NCBI GenBank assembly: GCA_963841965.1
Contig: CAWJES010000010.1
Location: 62,001-126,000, forward strand
Reading direction: 5' to 3'
From: Palsa-459 sp963841965
GTDB lineage: Bacteria; Actinomycetota; Acidimicrobiia; Acidimicrobiales; RAAP-2
DNA: 64,000 nucleotides
The first letter of the stretch is position 1; each line of letters starts with the position of its first letter. A program made the position numbers and the translations under genes. Positions 35,510-45,277 of this stretch are shown here, in pieces. A model generated the notes under the pieces. That model ran no database searches. It saw only the letters and a program-made list of their open reading frames with translations, and was not told the DNA's origin.

Positions 35510-35682
35510 TCAGTTCAGGGGGTTCTGTTCGGGCCCGCTTGACCGAAGTGTCCTGGGCCCCGCACACCTCTGGGTCCAGAGGAGGCTCAGGGCCATTCTA
35601 CCCACCATGGGGCCAATTCGCGCGTCATTGAACTCGTGCGTGCCGCAGAACTGCTGGCCCCTATGGCTGGATCCGGCTGAGG

Positions 35683-37227
35683 TCAGTCTCGGAATGCAGT
35701 TTCGTCAGGGAACGCGCCAGCCTCTCTTGGCTCGCGAAGGAATTTGATCAGAGGTTCGATCGCCAATGCTATTGCAGATCCAACCAGCACAATCTGCCAG
35801 AAGAAGGCTGGTAGATCACCTCGAAATTCGCTGTGATGCCACGGGAACTTGGCGAACGCGAGAGTGGCAAGGAAGAGCCATGCGACTAGATAGATACGAA
35901 TCCTCTTTCGGAAGAGGTCAGTAGCCACGATCAGCAATGCGATGAGCGTCAATGTGAACGGAAGCGCGAGATGAAGAGGAAGTGCCCAAGGCGTCCAATT
36001 TGAGACGAGCCCCCAAGAAACCGGGTTATACGCGAGTGCGACCAGCCCAAGCCACGCAATAAATTCACCGCGAATGCGACCGCAGGCGACTTCGAGCATG
36101 AGCAAGAGCACCGCCACCGCCATGAAGTACCAGCCAAAGAGATTTTGTTCGAAGACGAGCCGCAGCGAGATCGAGAGCGCCATGATCGAGCAAAGGGCGA
36201 TCGGCTCAAGCGTCGCGGCGCCCAGTCGACCTTTCGCCCACCATGCGATGCCCATCGCCGCCACGATTGGGACGAGTCGAGAGAACACGAAGAAGAGCGG
36301 ACCGGGGAGGTGCAACTCCCACAGCAGGGTGCCGCCGAATGAAGGTGTATTGCCCGAACCGATCAAGATTGATCTGACCACTCTTCCTGATGTCGCCACA
36401 ACCAATGGGAGGCTCACAAGTGCTGCCGAGAGAACTGCGCATCCGGTCAGCCTGGCCTTCCGATCAAGTGGCGCCAAGACGAAAAGAGGCGCCGCCACGA
36501 GCAGCGCAAACTGTTGCGAGACCACCGCCAATCCGATCAGGACGCCAGCCCACCCCCAACTTCCACGCCTGGCGAGGGCGAGACCTCCCAGTATCAACCC
36601 CATAGAAACGAGATCCTCTGGATGGAAGAAGCTGACAAGGCACATCTGGACCGGAGGCAAACACGCAAGGAGGATCAGCGAGAACGGCTCCCATCTGCTT
36701 CTGCCTCGACCCGATGCCCGGATCAGGGCGACGGCGCCGGCCATCAACACGAACCAGCTTGCGTACCCAATCCTCACCGTCGGCGTGGCCGCTGCGGAGA
36801 GCACGGACCATCGAAACATTGCGACAAGTGCGGTGGAGCAGTTATGTCCCAACTGCGCCTGACTCGGGAATGCAACAACATGGCCGATTCGGGTCAAGGC
36901 CGCCAATCCGCCCGACAGCAATGGATACAGCGGGGACATGAAAACGGCGGGCCTTGCGATGGGCGGGAAGTGTCCTCCCGTGATCGGGGAGTACGAGCAG
37001 GCGAAGCGTCCGTGGGCGATTGACCATGTGCTGTATGCGGATTCGGCTACGTCCTTCTCTGTCGGTCCACCCAGAAGCCATGCCACTCCGAAGAACGACG
37101 CCGTTGCAGCCAGCCACCCGATGAAGCACTGGGAGGCCGAGAGTGGGCGATCCAACCAAGAATCCTCTGATGCGCTGCGAATAGGTTCATTCCGTGGGAG
37201 CAGAGAAGTCATGGCAATCGAGCGCAA
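35683..37227 (-). CDS. Polytopic membrane protein, paralogue family A (GT-C-like, tentative)
   Basis: 514 residues, mostly hydrophobic, with ten or more predicted membrane segments. It shares signature stretches with the proteins at 39574-40914 and 54342-55694: YSTWSIAHGRFACSYSP, SPLYPLLSGG, FHPEDLVSMGLILGGLAL, SQQFALLVAAPLF, TSGRVVRSILIGSGNTPSFGGT and FEQNLFGWYFMAVAVLLL. The pattern of acidic/aromatic residues in a first external loop and many helices resembles GT-C or GT87-type glycosyltransferases. No DD/DE motif settles it. This copy has a longer C-terminal part. The GC content of the region is visibly lower than its flanks. Start may be ATG 37227 or 37212. Confidence 0.78.
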   Translation of the reverse strand: MRSIAMTSLLPRNEPIRSASEDSWLDRPLSASQCFIGWLAATASFFGVAWLLGGPTEKDVAESAYSTWSIAHGRFACSYSPITGGHFPPIARPAVFMSPLYPLLSGGLAALTRIGHVVAFPSQAQLGHNCSTALVAMFRWSVLSAAATPTVRIGYASWFVLMAGAVALIRASGRGRSRWEPFSLILLACLPPVQMCLVSFFHPEDLVSMGLILGGLALARRGSWGWAGVLIGLAVVSQQFALLVAAPLFVLAPLDRKARLTGCAVLSAALVSLPLVVATSGRVVRSILIGSGNTPSFGGTLLWELHLPGPLFFVFSRLVPIVAAMGIAWWAKGRLGAATLEPIALCSIMALSISLRLVFEQNLFGWYFMAVAVLLLMLEVACGRIRGEFIAWLGLVALAYNPVSWGLVSNWTPWALPLHLALPFTLTLIALLIVATDLFRKRIRIYLVAWLFLATLAFAKFPWHHSEFRGDLPAFFWQIVLVGSAIALAIEPLIKFLREPREAGAFPDETAFRD

Positions 37228-37710
37228 ATGGTAGTGGCTTCATGTCATTTTCCCAGGACACCAGTGACTCAAACTCACTGTGAATCGTCACCTCTCGTAG
37301 CGAAAGCCTCACTGGTTCCTCATGCAATCGACCGTTTGCCCATTAATTCGGGTGTGTATCCAGCCCGAATGGCACGACACCGTACGAGGCAACTAGTAGG
37401 CAGAGCCCCGCAGAATGACCGACGACGGACCGCCTGCGGCGCCTCAATTCATCACCAGTGCATCCTCATCGGGTGTCCAAGCGAAGATCACGCCCCTGGT
37501 CGTCGACGTCAGATGGCGTTCAGTCTCCAGCGAAGACGCCAGACCTGTTGGGGCGCCGGACACTCACTGGCATTGCATTGCAGACATGTCGGACTTCCTC
37601 TCCTGCATTCCTACGAAGCAAACGTGGAGTTCCCCAAGGCAGGGATCGTTCATTGCGTCACGCACCCACAAATGTTCGATATCCCGATGACATTGCCGTG
37701 ACTGCGTACC
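37228..37710. other. Intergenic stretch without a credible gene
   Basis: About 480 bases between two same-strand membrane-protein genes. Open frames exist on the plus strand, but their translations are Arg/His-rich with no recognisable pattern. Base composition is lower in GC than the chromosome average in this window. I see no RNA gene or strong hairpin. Confidence 0.5.
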
Positions 37711-39459
37711 TCAGGCAGAAGGGCTCCTTGGACTTCTTGCCGCGCACAGGCCTCTCGAGGACTCCGGTGCGTATATCCAGACCGAATCATTGAGTCTGGG
37801 CTCACCGACCAGTCGGTAGTGCCCGCCAAAAATGGAGTCTTCCGGTGCAGGGTCGACTGATACGACGACAGATGGCTTGTCGAGAAGGACAGCTCGTCCG
37901 AGGGGAGACGACTGGAGATACCAGGTCGTGTCTTGCACGCCCCAACGTTGTTTCATTGAGGAAGGGGCATCCCTCGCAATTGCCGAGTCGGTGAGGCCCC
38001 GAAGGTCCAGGAGCCTTAGATCCTGACGTGCGAAGCCCAGATATCCAATCTCCGTTGAAGCCACCAACGTTCCGCGAGGAAGGCACTGAAGGAGTGAAGG
38101 GATCAGCGCCCAGTCGTTCGAGAGCGGATACTGCCCCGACTTTATGAGTGACTCGTCTCCAAGACCATTGATCCTTGATATCGGAGCATTTACTCTCACG
38201 AGCGGAATGATCGATGTAGAAACCAGCAGGAGTGACATGACCAGCACGGGGGATCTACCGAGCCTGGATCCCCAGGCCCGCTCGAGGAGCGAGGTGAACT
38301 CAATGGCCCCGAGAACCTCGATTGCGATGAACGGGATTGCTGCGGGCGCCAGAAACCTCCCACCGACCATCCAGTCTCCACCGGATTTCAAGATGAACAG
38401 TACCTGTCCAACAACCGCGGCAACCAAGTAACCGCATCGACGGAATCGGAAGAACACGGCGACCGTGCCTGTCGCAAAGAAGAGACACTGCAGGATCAGG
38501 ACGAAATTGAGCTGCCGCCCAATAGGCCCTATGGGCTGGAGGGCTCCGCTGAGGTACGTATAACCAAGACTGATAGATCGTCCAAGCGGCATATCCTTCG
38601 CGTAGTACGTGTTGGGCAAGATGGAATCAAAGAGAATCAGTTCTCCGATTGCAGTTAGTCCGACACCAATCACTGCTCCGACGAACCATTTGGCTCTCCG
38701 CGATACGTCGATGCTGCGTTCCACGACGAGTCCCGCTAGGGCCATGCATGCTAAGGGTGCGATCGCATCGGGACGCGCCAAGATTGCCGCGAAGGCGAAG
38801 GTCCCAACGACGAACGACGAGCAGCCTTCGGTGCCCCGGACGAGCCGACTCGCAACGGCGATCAGGAGCCACATCTCGAGAGACGTCTCTAGGCCGTTCC
38901 CGGATGCAAATGCGATCACTGCGCACGTAGACACGGCCAGACAGCCTGCCCTGCGCGCCCACACGGGAATGTCAAGGTTGAAGAGCAGTCGTCCGCCCTC
39001 TCGCACGGCTAGGAATCCGAAGACGACTGATGCGAACTTCATCTTCAACATCGCAAGACCACCCGGCGCCAGGTAGGCAATCACCGCGACCAACAGATCC
39101 AGTGGACTTGTGAAGCCTTGGACATGCTGTCCGGAGTTGAAAGCCAGCCCCTCTCCGTGAACGAGGTTTGCGGCGTATCGAAGTGTGATGAATCCGTCGT
39201 CTGGAGTGACTGCGAAAGTCAGTGCCACCGCGATGAAGAATGGGATGTACAAGAAGATGGCGTTTTCGCGCCTCGCACGCAGACGTGCCTGCAGTTCCGG
39301 GTCTCGCTCACGTTCGCGTGCATCGGCTCGTAGTACTGCCATCAGATCTCCGAACCTCTGACTAGGCGCCGCGGCTTCGACTCGGCCACGTACTTCTGCG
39401 AACAGTAGCGGCCATGTTGGGACGGAAATGGCACTCACCATGTTTCTCGGTCGAGCCAA
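37711..39459 (-). CDS. GT-C membrane glycosyltransferase-like protein (AftB-like)
   Basis: 582 residues with a cytosolic N-terminal part (1-65, including RERERDPELQARLRARRENA), then about ten membrane segments and a C-terminal soluble domain (about 440-582). The first extracytoplasmic loop DDGFITLRYAANLVHGEGLAFNSGQ and QGFTSPLD closely resemble the DDAFI-RYA-NL-GxGLV-N pattern of AftB-type arabinofuranosyltransferases and related GT-C enzymes using polyprenyl-phosphate donors; the DD pair is the expected catalytic acidic motif. The natural acceptor is unknown. It is flanked by two family-A paralogues on the same strand, suggesting one surface-glycan locus. Confidence 0.82.
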   Translation of the reverse strand: MARPRNMVSAISVPTWPLLFAEVRGRVEAAAPSQRFGDLMAVLRADARERERDPELQARLRARRENAIFLYIPFFIAVALTFAVTPDDGFITLRYAANLVHGEGLAFNSGQHVQGFTSPLDLLVAVIAYLAPGGLAMLKMKFASVVFGFLAVREGGRLLFNLDIPVWARRAGCLAVSTCAVIAFASGNGLETSLEMWLLIAVASRLVRGTEGCSSFVVGTFAFAAILARPDAIAPLACMALAGLVVERSIDVSRRAKWFVGAVIGVGLTAIGELILFDSILPNTYYAKDMPLGRSISLGYTYLSGALQPIGPIGRQLNFVLILQCLFFATGTVAVFFRFRRCGYLVAAVVGQVLFILKSGGDWMVGGRFLAPAAIPFIAIEVLGAIEFTSLLERAWGSRLGRSPVLVMSLLLVSTSIIPLVRVNAPISRINGLGDESLIKSGQYPLSNDWALIPSLLQCLPRGTLVASTEIGYLGFARQDLRLLDLRGLTDSAIARDAPSSMKQRWGVQDTTWYLQSSPLGRAVLLDKPSVVVSVDPAPEDSIFGGHYRLVGEPRLNDSVWIYAPESSRGLCAARSPRSPSA

Positions 39460-39573
39460 ATCGACGCTGCGTGGACAAATTCGTGAGCCAGCGTCAATTG
39501 ATCGATGCCTGATTAATGGCCATGAAGTTCATGGCCGCGGGCAACGGAAGGCAACGCGTCGTCTTCGTTGGCG

Positions 39574-40914
39574 TCAGTCTCGAGCAACCGCAATGAGCGC
39601 CGAGTCCTCTCGTGAACGGATAAAGGAACGCAACGGTAGGACTGCCATGACGAGTGCACCAGCAACAAGCACAACCTGGAATGTCCAGATGGCAAGCCAA
39701 CCTCTTACTGGATCGTTTCCCCACGGCAATGGATAGAAGTACAACGCGTTCAGCGCAACCCACCCAACGAGGTACACGCTTATTCTCCCTTGCATGATCT
39801 CCAGCAAGACGAGGGCTACGGCAACAGCCATGAAGTAGTACCCGAAGAGATTCTCTTCGAATACAAGTCTGAAGCAGAGCGAAGTTGCAATCACTGAAAG
39901 CATCGGTACTGGCTCAAGAACATCAGGCCCAAGTCGTCGGACAGCCCACCATGCGAGCGTCATCGAGAGCGCAATCGGAAGAACCCTTGAGATCACGAAG
40001 AGCATCGCTCCCGATAGATGCGTTTCCCAAAGCACGGTTCCCCCGAATGACGGGGTGTTGCCCGTCCCGACGAAGATTGCACGCAATACATGGCCCGAAG
40101 TAGCCACAGCCAACGGCAGTGAGAGGGCAGCCACTGCACATGCGCCAGAGAGCACGAACGTGACCCTTCGCGATCGCGGAGTCATGACGAACAAGGGGGC
40201 CGCGACCAATACGGCGTACTGCTGGGTCATGAGTGCCAGTCCGATGAGCACGCCTGCCCAGATCCATCGATCACATCTACCGCACCCCAATGCGGCGAGT
40301 GCGAAGCCCATGGCAACCAGGTCCTGAGGGTGGAATGTGTACTGGACACACATGAATACGGGAGGCAGACAGGCGACAATCAGAAGGGCCGTGGGTTCCC
40401 ATCCGCACTTGCCACGACCTGATGCCCGCAGGAGCACGATGATGCCTGCCATGAGCGCGAGCCAGCTCAGATAGCCGATGTTGAGGGTGTGCCAGATCGA
40501 GTTGGACCGGAGGGACCACTGGTACATGGCATTGACGGCGTTTGAACAATGGGGGCCCATCTGCGCCGTCGATGGAAAGGGAGCGGAGTCTCCTATCCTC
40601 GACATCCAGGCGACTGCGCCGGCAAGCAGCGGGTACAGCGGCGCTCCGAACGCAAGGTTCCCGGCCCCACCCGCGGGGTAGGCGCAGGACCAGTGACCAT
40701 GGGCGATCGCCCACGTCGAATAGACCGACTCGACTGCGTCACCAACATTTGGTCCATGCAGCAACTTGGTCAATCCACCAAACACTGCAGTCGCAGCCAG
40801 CCATCCCAGCGCGCACCACCATGCCGACAGCGGTCGTGTCAGCCAGGAAAGGTGGTCTGGAGCCCCGTTGACTTCATCTTCGAGAGTCGGAGTGGTCATG
40901 GCCAGCCGGTGCAA
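39574..40914 (-). CDS. Polytopic membrane protein, paralogue family A, second copy
   Basis: 446 residues, many membrane segments. Shared with the copies at 35683 and 54342: YSTWAIAHGHWSCAYP, APLYPLLAGAVAWMSRIGD, QMGPHCSNAVNAMYQWS, TFHPQDLVAMGFALAALG, TQQYAVLVAAPLFVM, TSGHVLRAIFVGTGNTPSFGGTVLWETHLSGAML and FEENLFGYYFMAVAVALVLLEI. The HP(E/Q)DLV and TSG-VLR blocks are conserved in all three and are likely functional. Start ATG 40914 or ATG 40899. No assigned function; glycosyltransferase is a guess from topology. Confidence 0.78.
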   Translation of the reverse strand: MHRLAMTTPTLEDEVNGAPDHLSWLTRPLSAWWCALGWLAATAVFGGLTKLLHGPNVGDAVESVYSTWAIAHGHWSCAYPAGGAGNLAFGAPLYPLLAGAVAWMSRIGDSAPFPSTAQMGPHCSNAVNAMYQWSLRSNSIWHTLNIGYLSWLALMAGIIVLLRASGRGKCGWEPTALLIVACLPPVFMCVQYTFHPQDLVAMGFALAALGCGRCDRWIWAGVLIGLALMTQQYAVLVAAPLFVMTPRSRRVTFVLSGACAVAALSLPLAVATSGHVLRAIFVGTGNTPSFGGTVLWETHLSGAMLFVISRVLPIALSMTLAWWAVRRLGPDVLEPVPMLSVIATSLCFRLVFEENLFGYYFMAVAVALVLLEIMQGRISVYLVGWVALNALYFYPLPWGNDPVRGWLAIWTFQVVLVAGALVMAVLPLRSFIRSREDSALIAVARD

Positions 40915-41098
40915 ATTCTAATGGTCTCGCCTACCGATCCGCGGGTTCATCGGGTGCATGAGGGGAAGAATTCCCAGGGCAGATCAATCCAGGTTGACCA
41001 GACTGACAAGGAACCTCGCTCACTGGGCCAACACCCGCGACAGCAAGGCGCTGAACCGACTCCTAGCATTCACTTCAACGGCCAATGAAGGGATGACG

Positions 41099-41560
41099 AT
41101 GACTCGACTAGAAACGGGCGCCAAGGCGCCGGCTTTCGCTCTTCCGGACGCTGACGGAAACAAGATTGCCCTCAAGGACTATCTCGGCACGAAGGTCGTC
41201 GTGTACTTTTACCCGGCCGATGACACGCCAGGTTGCACCAAGGAGGCGTGCCAATTCAATGAGAACCTCAAAGCGTTCGACCGATCAGGCGTGACCGTGC
41301 TCGGCATCTCACCCGACGGCGCCGAGAAGCACCAGCGATTCATCACAAAGTACAAGCTCAGGTTCCCGCTCCTCACGGACGAGACCCGTTCAGTGATGGA
41401 GAAGTATGGCGCTTACGGAGAAAAGGTCCTCTACGGCAAAAAGACCGTCGGGGTTATCCGCTCGACGTTCATCGTCGACGAAAAGGGCAAGATCGCCAAA
41501 GCGTGGTACTCGGTCAAAGCCGATGGCCACGCCGCGAAGGTGCTCGAGGCGCTCGACTGA
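41099..41560 (+). CDS. bcp: Peroxiredoxin, BCP/PrxQ family
   Basis: 153 residues, thiol peroxidase. The peroxidatic Cys is in DDTPGCTKEAC (Cys 46), with Cys 51 as the likely resolving residue of the atypical two-cysteine type. FYPADDTPGCT, GISPDGAEKHQRFITKY and RSTFIVDEKGKI are typical. I chose ATG 41099 because GAAGGG ends six bases upstream; ATG 41093 lies directly against that site. The gene ends base-to-base with convergent dedA. Confidence 0.93.
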   Translation: MTRLETGAKAPAFALPDADGNKIALKDYLGTKVVVYFYPADDTPGCTKEACQFNENLKAFDRSGVTVLGISPDGAEKHQRFITKYKLRFPLLTDETRSVMEKYGAYGEKVLYGKKTVGVIRSTFIVDEKGKIAKAWYSVKADGHAAKVLEALD

Positions 41561-42193
41561 TCAGCGCTTGCGTGCGTGTCGCGCCTGCGCCTCGTGGTAG
41601 CGGCGCCAGCGATGCACGACAGCGAAGACGAGAACGATAACGACGACCGCCGCGATCACGTAGCCCGCGCTCCCGAACCAACGCAACACCGTGTGCCAAC
41701 TACTCCCCGCCTCGTAGCCGATCACTGAGATCACGGTGACCCATACAGCGGCGCCGATCGTCGTGAGCACGAGGAAGGGCGTCCTCCGGACCCGGGCGAC
41801 GCCAGCGCCGAACCCCACGAACGCACGAACGAACGGGATGACCTGGCCGACGCCGACGGCGCCGTCGCCCCACCGGTGGAACCACGCGTGCGCCCTGTCG
41901 AGGTCCTCGTGGCTCAGCAGGACGAACTTGCCATACCGGTCCACGAATGCACGGCCTCCGTAGCGACCGACCAGGTACGCCACGAACGACCCTGCAACCG
42001 TGCCGAGGACGCCGACGACGATCACCGCCCACAGCTGGAGGTGCTTGTCGGTCACGAAACCGGTGGAGCACAGCGCCCCGGCGAATCCGAAGGTGATCTC
42101 CGATGGGATCGGGATGCACATCGCGCCGAGGAAGGCCAGCACGAGGACGGCAAGGTACCCGTAGTTCGAGATGAAGCTCTGCATTCGGCCCAT
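41561..42193 (-). CDS. DedA-family membrane protein
   Basis: 210 residues with four to six hydrophobic segments. IPIPSEITFGFAGAL, GTVAGSFVAYLVGRYGG, the DedA signature region FHRWGDGAVGVGQVIPFVRAFVGFGAGVARV and a C-terminal helix are typical. DedA proteins act as undecaprenyl-phosphate or phospholipid flippases linked to proton-motive force. Start ATG 42193 or 42184. Confidence 0.9.
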   Translation of the reverse strand: MGRMQSFISNYGYLAVLVLAFLGAMCIPIPSEITFGFAGALCSTGFVTDKHLQLWAVIVVGVLGTVAGSFVAYLVGRYGGRAFVDRYGKFVLLSHEDLDRAHAWFHRWGDGAVGVGQVIPFVRAFVGFGAGVARVRRTPFLVLTTIGAAVWVTVISVIGYEAGSSWHTVLRWFGSAGYVIAAVVVIVLVFAVVHRWRRYHEAQARHARKR

Positions 42194-42290
42194 TCTTCCG
42201 CATCGCGGCGGCGACCCAAGTCATGAGACGTCCCCCACCGGTGGCACCGCCTCCCTGGGTTGCGGGAATGACGTGCCGCAGGCCGGTCGG

Positions 42291-42296
42291 TAGTGT
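42291..42296 (+). promoter_or_regulatory. Candidate -10 box for a leaderless frhB-like mRNA
   Basis: TAGTGT followed by six bases and then the ATG at 42303. This matches the TANNNT element at leaderless spacing, with no ribosome-binding site in between. No clear -35. Confidence 0.4.
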
Positions 42297-42302
42297 GGGC
42301 GC

Positions 42303-43430
42303 ATGACCCTGGAGAAGCCACACTGGAAGGAGCTCTTCACCGATGTCGTGACTTCCGGGCTGTGCACTGGGTGCGCCGCGTGCATCGTCGCCTGCCCCCA
42401 CGACGTGCTCGACTACGACACGACTGAGGGCCACTACAAGCCCTTCCACCTCGACATCGACGGCGGCCTCGAGGACTGCACGCACGGTGAGAAGGGCTGC
42501 ACCCTCTGCACGCGGGCATGCCCTCGCTTCCGCGATTGGGAGACCGAGATCGACACGTTCCGCTTCGGCCGCGAGCGTGAGGATTCCGAGGTCTTCGGCG
42601 TCGCCGCGGACGTCGTCCTCGCGCGGGCCGCCGATCCGGTGGTGAACGACGTCGGCCAGGACGGCGGTTTCGTCGCGGCCCTGCTCATCTACGCGCTCGA
42701 GCACGACGAGATCGACGCGGCGCTCGTCTCGGGACTCGAGGGTGACGGGTCCACCTGGCAGACGGTGCCCATGGTCGCTCGCACCCGCGAGGAGGTGCTC
42801 GCCACGTCGGGGTCCCGGTACACGTACTCGGCGAACCTGCTCGCGTACCCGCAGGCCGTCGAGGGAGGCGCAGAGCGGATCGCCCTCGTCGGCATGGGCT
42901 GCATGACATCAGCCCCCGGCGCGATGGGTGCGCGCAAGGCGGGGAAGATCGCCCGGCGGCTGTCCCTCACGATCGGGCTCCTCTGCTCCAAGACGTTCGA
43001 CGACGCGATCTTCGAGGAGCTCTTCGAGGCCCGCTACGGGGTCGAGCGCTCCCGCATCAAGAAGATGAACATCAAGGGTGTGTTCCAGCTCTGGCTCACT
43101 GATGGCACCTACGTCGAGGTGCCGCTCAAGGAGGCCCACGAGTGGACCCGCGAGGGCTGCACGCACTGCCCGGACTTCGCCGCCGAGCACGCCGACCTCT
43201 CGACAGGGGGCATCGGCGAGTACAACGACTGGACCCTCGTGGTGGTCCGCACGGACCGGGGGCGCGACCTCCTCGCGGGCATGCTCGCCGACGGCGCAAT
43301 CGAGATCCGTCCCGGCGATGATGACCCGGGTGCAATCGCCCTGATGCGCAAGCTCGCACGCGTCAGCCGCAGGCGGTGGCCCGAGACGGCCGTGAGTGCA
43401 CCGGGTCGTCTCCCCGCTCCGGCGAACTGA
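42303..43430 (+). CDS. FrhB/FdhB-family (coenzyme F420 hydrogenase/dehydrogenase beta subunit-like) iron-sulfur protein
   Basis: 375 residues. Two ferredoxin-type clusters lie in the N-terminus: CTGCAACIVACPHD (about 21-34) and CTLCTRACPRF (about 67-77). The FrhB core follows with QDGGFVAALLIYALE, SGSRYTYSANL, GMGCMTSAPGAMG, GLLCSKTFDD and a C-terminal CTHCPDFAAEHADLS. The family binds FAD and F420 or ferredoxin and moves electrons between them; the partner here is not visible. The next gene starts 4 bases downstream. Confidence 0.88.
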   Translation: MTLEKPHWKELFTDVVTSGLCTGCAACIVACPHDVLDYDTTEGHYKPFHLDIDGGLEDCTHGEKGCTLCTRACPRFRDWETEIDTFRFGREREDSEVFGVAADVVLARAADPVVNDVGQDGGFVAALLIYALEHDEIDAALVSGLEGDGSTWQTVPMVARTREEVLATSGSRYTYSANLLAYPQAVEGGAERIALVGMGCMTSAPGAMGARKAGKIARRLSLTIGLLCSKTFDDAIFEELFEARYGVERSRIKKMNIKGVFQLWLTDGTYVEVPLKEAHEWTREGCTHCPDFAAEHADLSTGGIGEYNDWTLVVVRTDRGRDLLAGMLADGAIEIRPGDDDPGAIALMRKLARVSRRRWPETAVSAPGRLPAPAN

Positions 43431-43434
43431 GACC

Positions 43435-44085
43435 ATGGCCGCCACGCAAGCCCAAGGACACCTCCTGCATCATCGTGCTCGTCCGGCACGGGAAGACCGC
43501 AACGACCGGCACGATCCTGCCGGGACGTGCGCCAGGACTGCACCTCTCGGAGGTGGGACGCGGCCAGGCAGAGGCTGTCGCTGCGCGACTCTGTGGCCTC
43601 AGCAGGCCACCCGCCGCCGTCTACGCCTCCCCGCTCGAGCGTGCACAGGAGACCGCGGCACCCATCGCGAAGGCGCTTCGACTCCGCGTCCGGACGGCAT
43701 CGGACCTCGATCGAATGCGACTTCGGCGAGTGGACGGGAAAGCGACTCTGCGGCGCTTCGTCGTCGACCCGAGTGGCGATCCGTGATCTCGGCGCCGAGC
43801 ACGTTCCGGTTCCCCAAGGGCGAGAGCTTCAGCGAGATGCAGACGAGGGCGTGGGGATCGGTGATCGACCTCGGCGCACGCCACCCCGGCGAAACGGTCG
43901 TCGCGGTCAGCCACGCGGACCCGATCAAGGCCGTCGTCGCCACCGCGCTCGGGGTCCCGCTCGACCTGTTCCAGCGGACCGCGATCTCCACCTGCTCGGT
44001 GAGCGCGATCGTCGTGGGCGCAGGCTCGCCCTTCGTGCTCTGCGTGAACTCGCTCGGTGACCTCGCGGAGCTCGCGCCCTCGTGA
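43435..44085 (+). pseudogene. Histidine phosphatase (MSMEG_4193-like), frame broken as sequenced
   Basis: The family sequence is complete but spread over three frames. IIVLVRHGKTATTG (catalytic RHG) to ASPLERAQETAAPIAKALRL lies in one frame. IECDFGEWTGKRL is one base ahead. LRRRPEWRSVISAPSTFRFPKGESF to VSHADPIKAVVATALGVPLDLFQR and the end lie in the third. Shifts occur near 43708 and near 43750. The N-terminus is also ambiguous: ATG 43435 needs a further shift, GTG 43475 does not. The gene belongs to the widespread trio phosphatase-DUF3090-SCO1521, which argues that these are sequencing indels rather than decay. Confidence 0.78.
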
Positions 44086-44564
44086 TCCATCGGCTGGAGC
44101 ACCCGGACCGGGTCACGGTCGGCACGATCGGCGAGGTCGGATCCCGGCTGTTCCTCCTCCAGGCACGCGAGGGCCGGCGCCTTGTCGTCGTCAAGGTCGA
44201 GAAGGACCAGATCGCGATCCTTGCGTCGTGGCTCGCCCGCGTCGTCCGCGAGATGGCGAGGCCCGGCCACCTCGAGGTCGACGTCGAGCTCGAGGCCGAG
44301 TACGAGGTCGACCTCGTCGCCGGGGAGATCACCGTCGGGATCGACGAGGAGGCTGAGACCATCGAGGTCACGATCGAGTCCGCCGAGGAGGACGGCGACA
44401 CCCTGGTCGTGACGCTGACGAAGGAGCAGGCCGCCGCCTTCGCGATCCGAGGCGTCCAGCTGATCGAGGCGGGCCGGCCCCCGTGCCCGCTGTGCGGCCT
44501 CCCGCTCGATCCTCGCGGACACGACTGTCCGAGGACGAACGGATACCGCGCGCCCATCCGGTGA
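44082..44564 (+). CDS. DUF3090 family protein
   Basis: 160 residues from GTG 44082 (GTGA overlap with the phosphatase stop). HRLEHPDRVTVGTIGEVGSRLFLLQAREG, a central acidic region and the C-terminal zinc-binding-like CPLCGLPLDPRGHDCPRTNGY are typical of this actinobacterial family. Function unknown; it is nearly always found with the phosphatase before it and the SCO1521-like gene after it. It overlaps the next gene by GTGA. Confidence 0.92.
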   Translation: MIHRLEHPDRVTVGTIGEVGSRLFLLQAREGRRLVVVKVEKDQIAILASWLARVVREMARPGHLEVDVELEAEYEVDLVAGEITVGIDEEAETIEVTIESAEEDGDTLVVTLTKEQAAAFAIRGVQLIEAGRPPCPLCGLPLDPRGHDCPRTNGYRAPIR

Positions 44565-45277
44565 TCGAGCTCCCCACCGAGCAGGCGGCCGAGGTCCTGA
44601 GGGACGGCGACCTCGAGATCCACGGTCGCATCTCCGCGTCCTCCAACACGACCCTCCTCGTGACCGCTCGGTTGGGCGGTCACGAGCTGCTGGGCGTCTT
44701 CAAGCCCGAGCGGGGGAGCGGCCGCTCTGGGACTTCCCGCCCGGACTCTGGCGCCGGGAGGTCGCGGCCTACGAGCTCGCCGGCCTCCTCGACTTCGACT
44801 GCGTGCCCCTCACCGTCGCGCGCGACGACCGGGACTACGGCCCCGGATCCGTCCAGCTGTGGGTCCACGAGGACGGCGTGGAGCACTACCTGACGCTGGT
44901 CGACCGTGCCGAGCTCGCACCGTGGTTCCGGGCGCTGGCCGCATTCGACGTCGTCGCCAACAACACGGACCGCAAGTCCGGCCACGTGCTGATCGACGAC
45001 GAGCGGTGCTGGGCGATCGACAACGGCCTGTGCTTCCACGTCGACGACAAGCTCCGGACCGTGATCTGGGAGTTCGCCGGCGAGCCGATCGAGGCCAGCA
45101 TGCTCGAGCGCCTCGCAGCCGTGGCGGACGGAGGAGGTCGGGCAGCTGCGAGGCCTCCTGGCCGCCGAGGAGGTCGCTGCGACCCAGCGACGGGCACGCG
45201 ACCTGGTCGAGGCCGGCGTCCTGCCCGAGCCCGACGAGGACGCGCCGTATCCGCCGTGGCCCTGGCCGATTGTCTAG
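44561..45277 (+). pseudogene. SCO1521-family (PI3/PI4-kinase-like) protein, frame broken as sequenced
   Basis: Begins GTG 44561: IELPTEQAAEVLRDGDLEIHGRI and LLGVFKPERG (kinase-like Lys). The frame then shifts at the G-run 44712-44716, where one more G would restore WDFPPGLWRREVAAYELAG. The kinase-like core continues with VDRAELAPWFRALAAFDVVANNTDRKSGH and the metal-binding-like CWAIDNGLCFH. A second shift near 45130 leads to EEVGQLRGLLAAEEVAA and the end PYPPWPWPIV. All family blocks are present, so sequencing error is likely. The stop overlaps the convergent VOC gene by 3-4 bases. Confidence 0.75.

Noticed and set aside
37228..37701. 157-codon plus-strand frame between two membrane-protein genes
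   Set aside because: His/Arg/Pro-rich with no ribosome-binding site, no family resemblance, and opposite to neighbouring gene direction.
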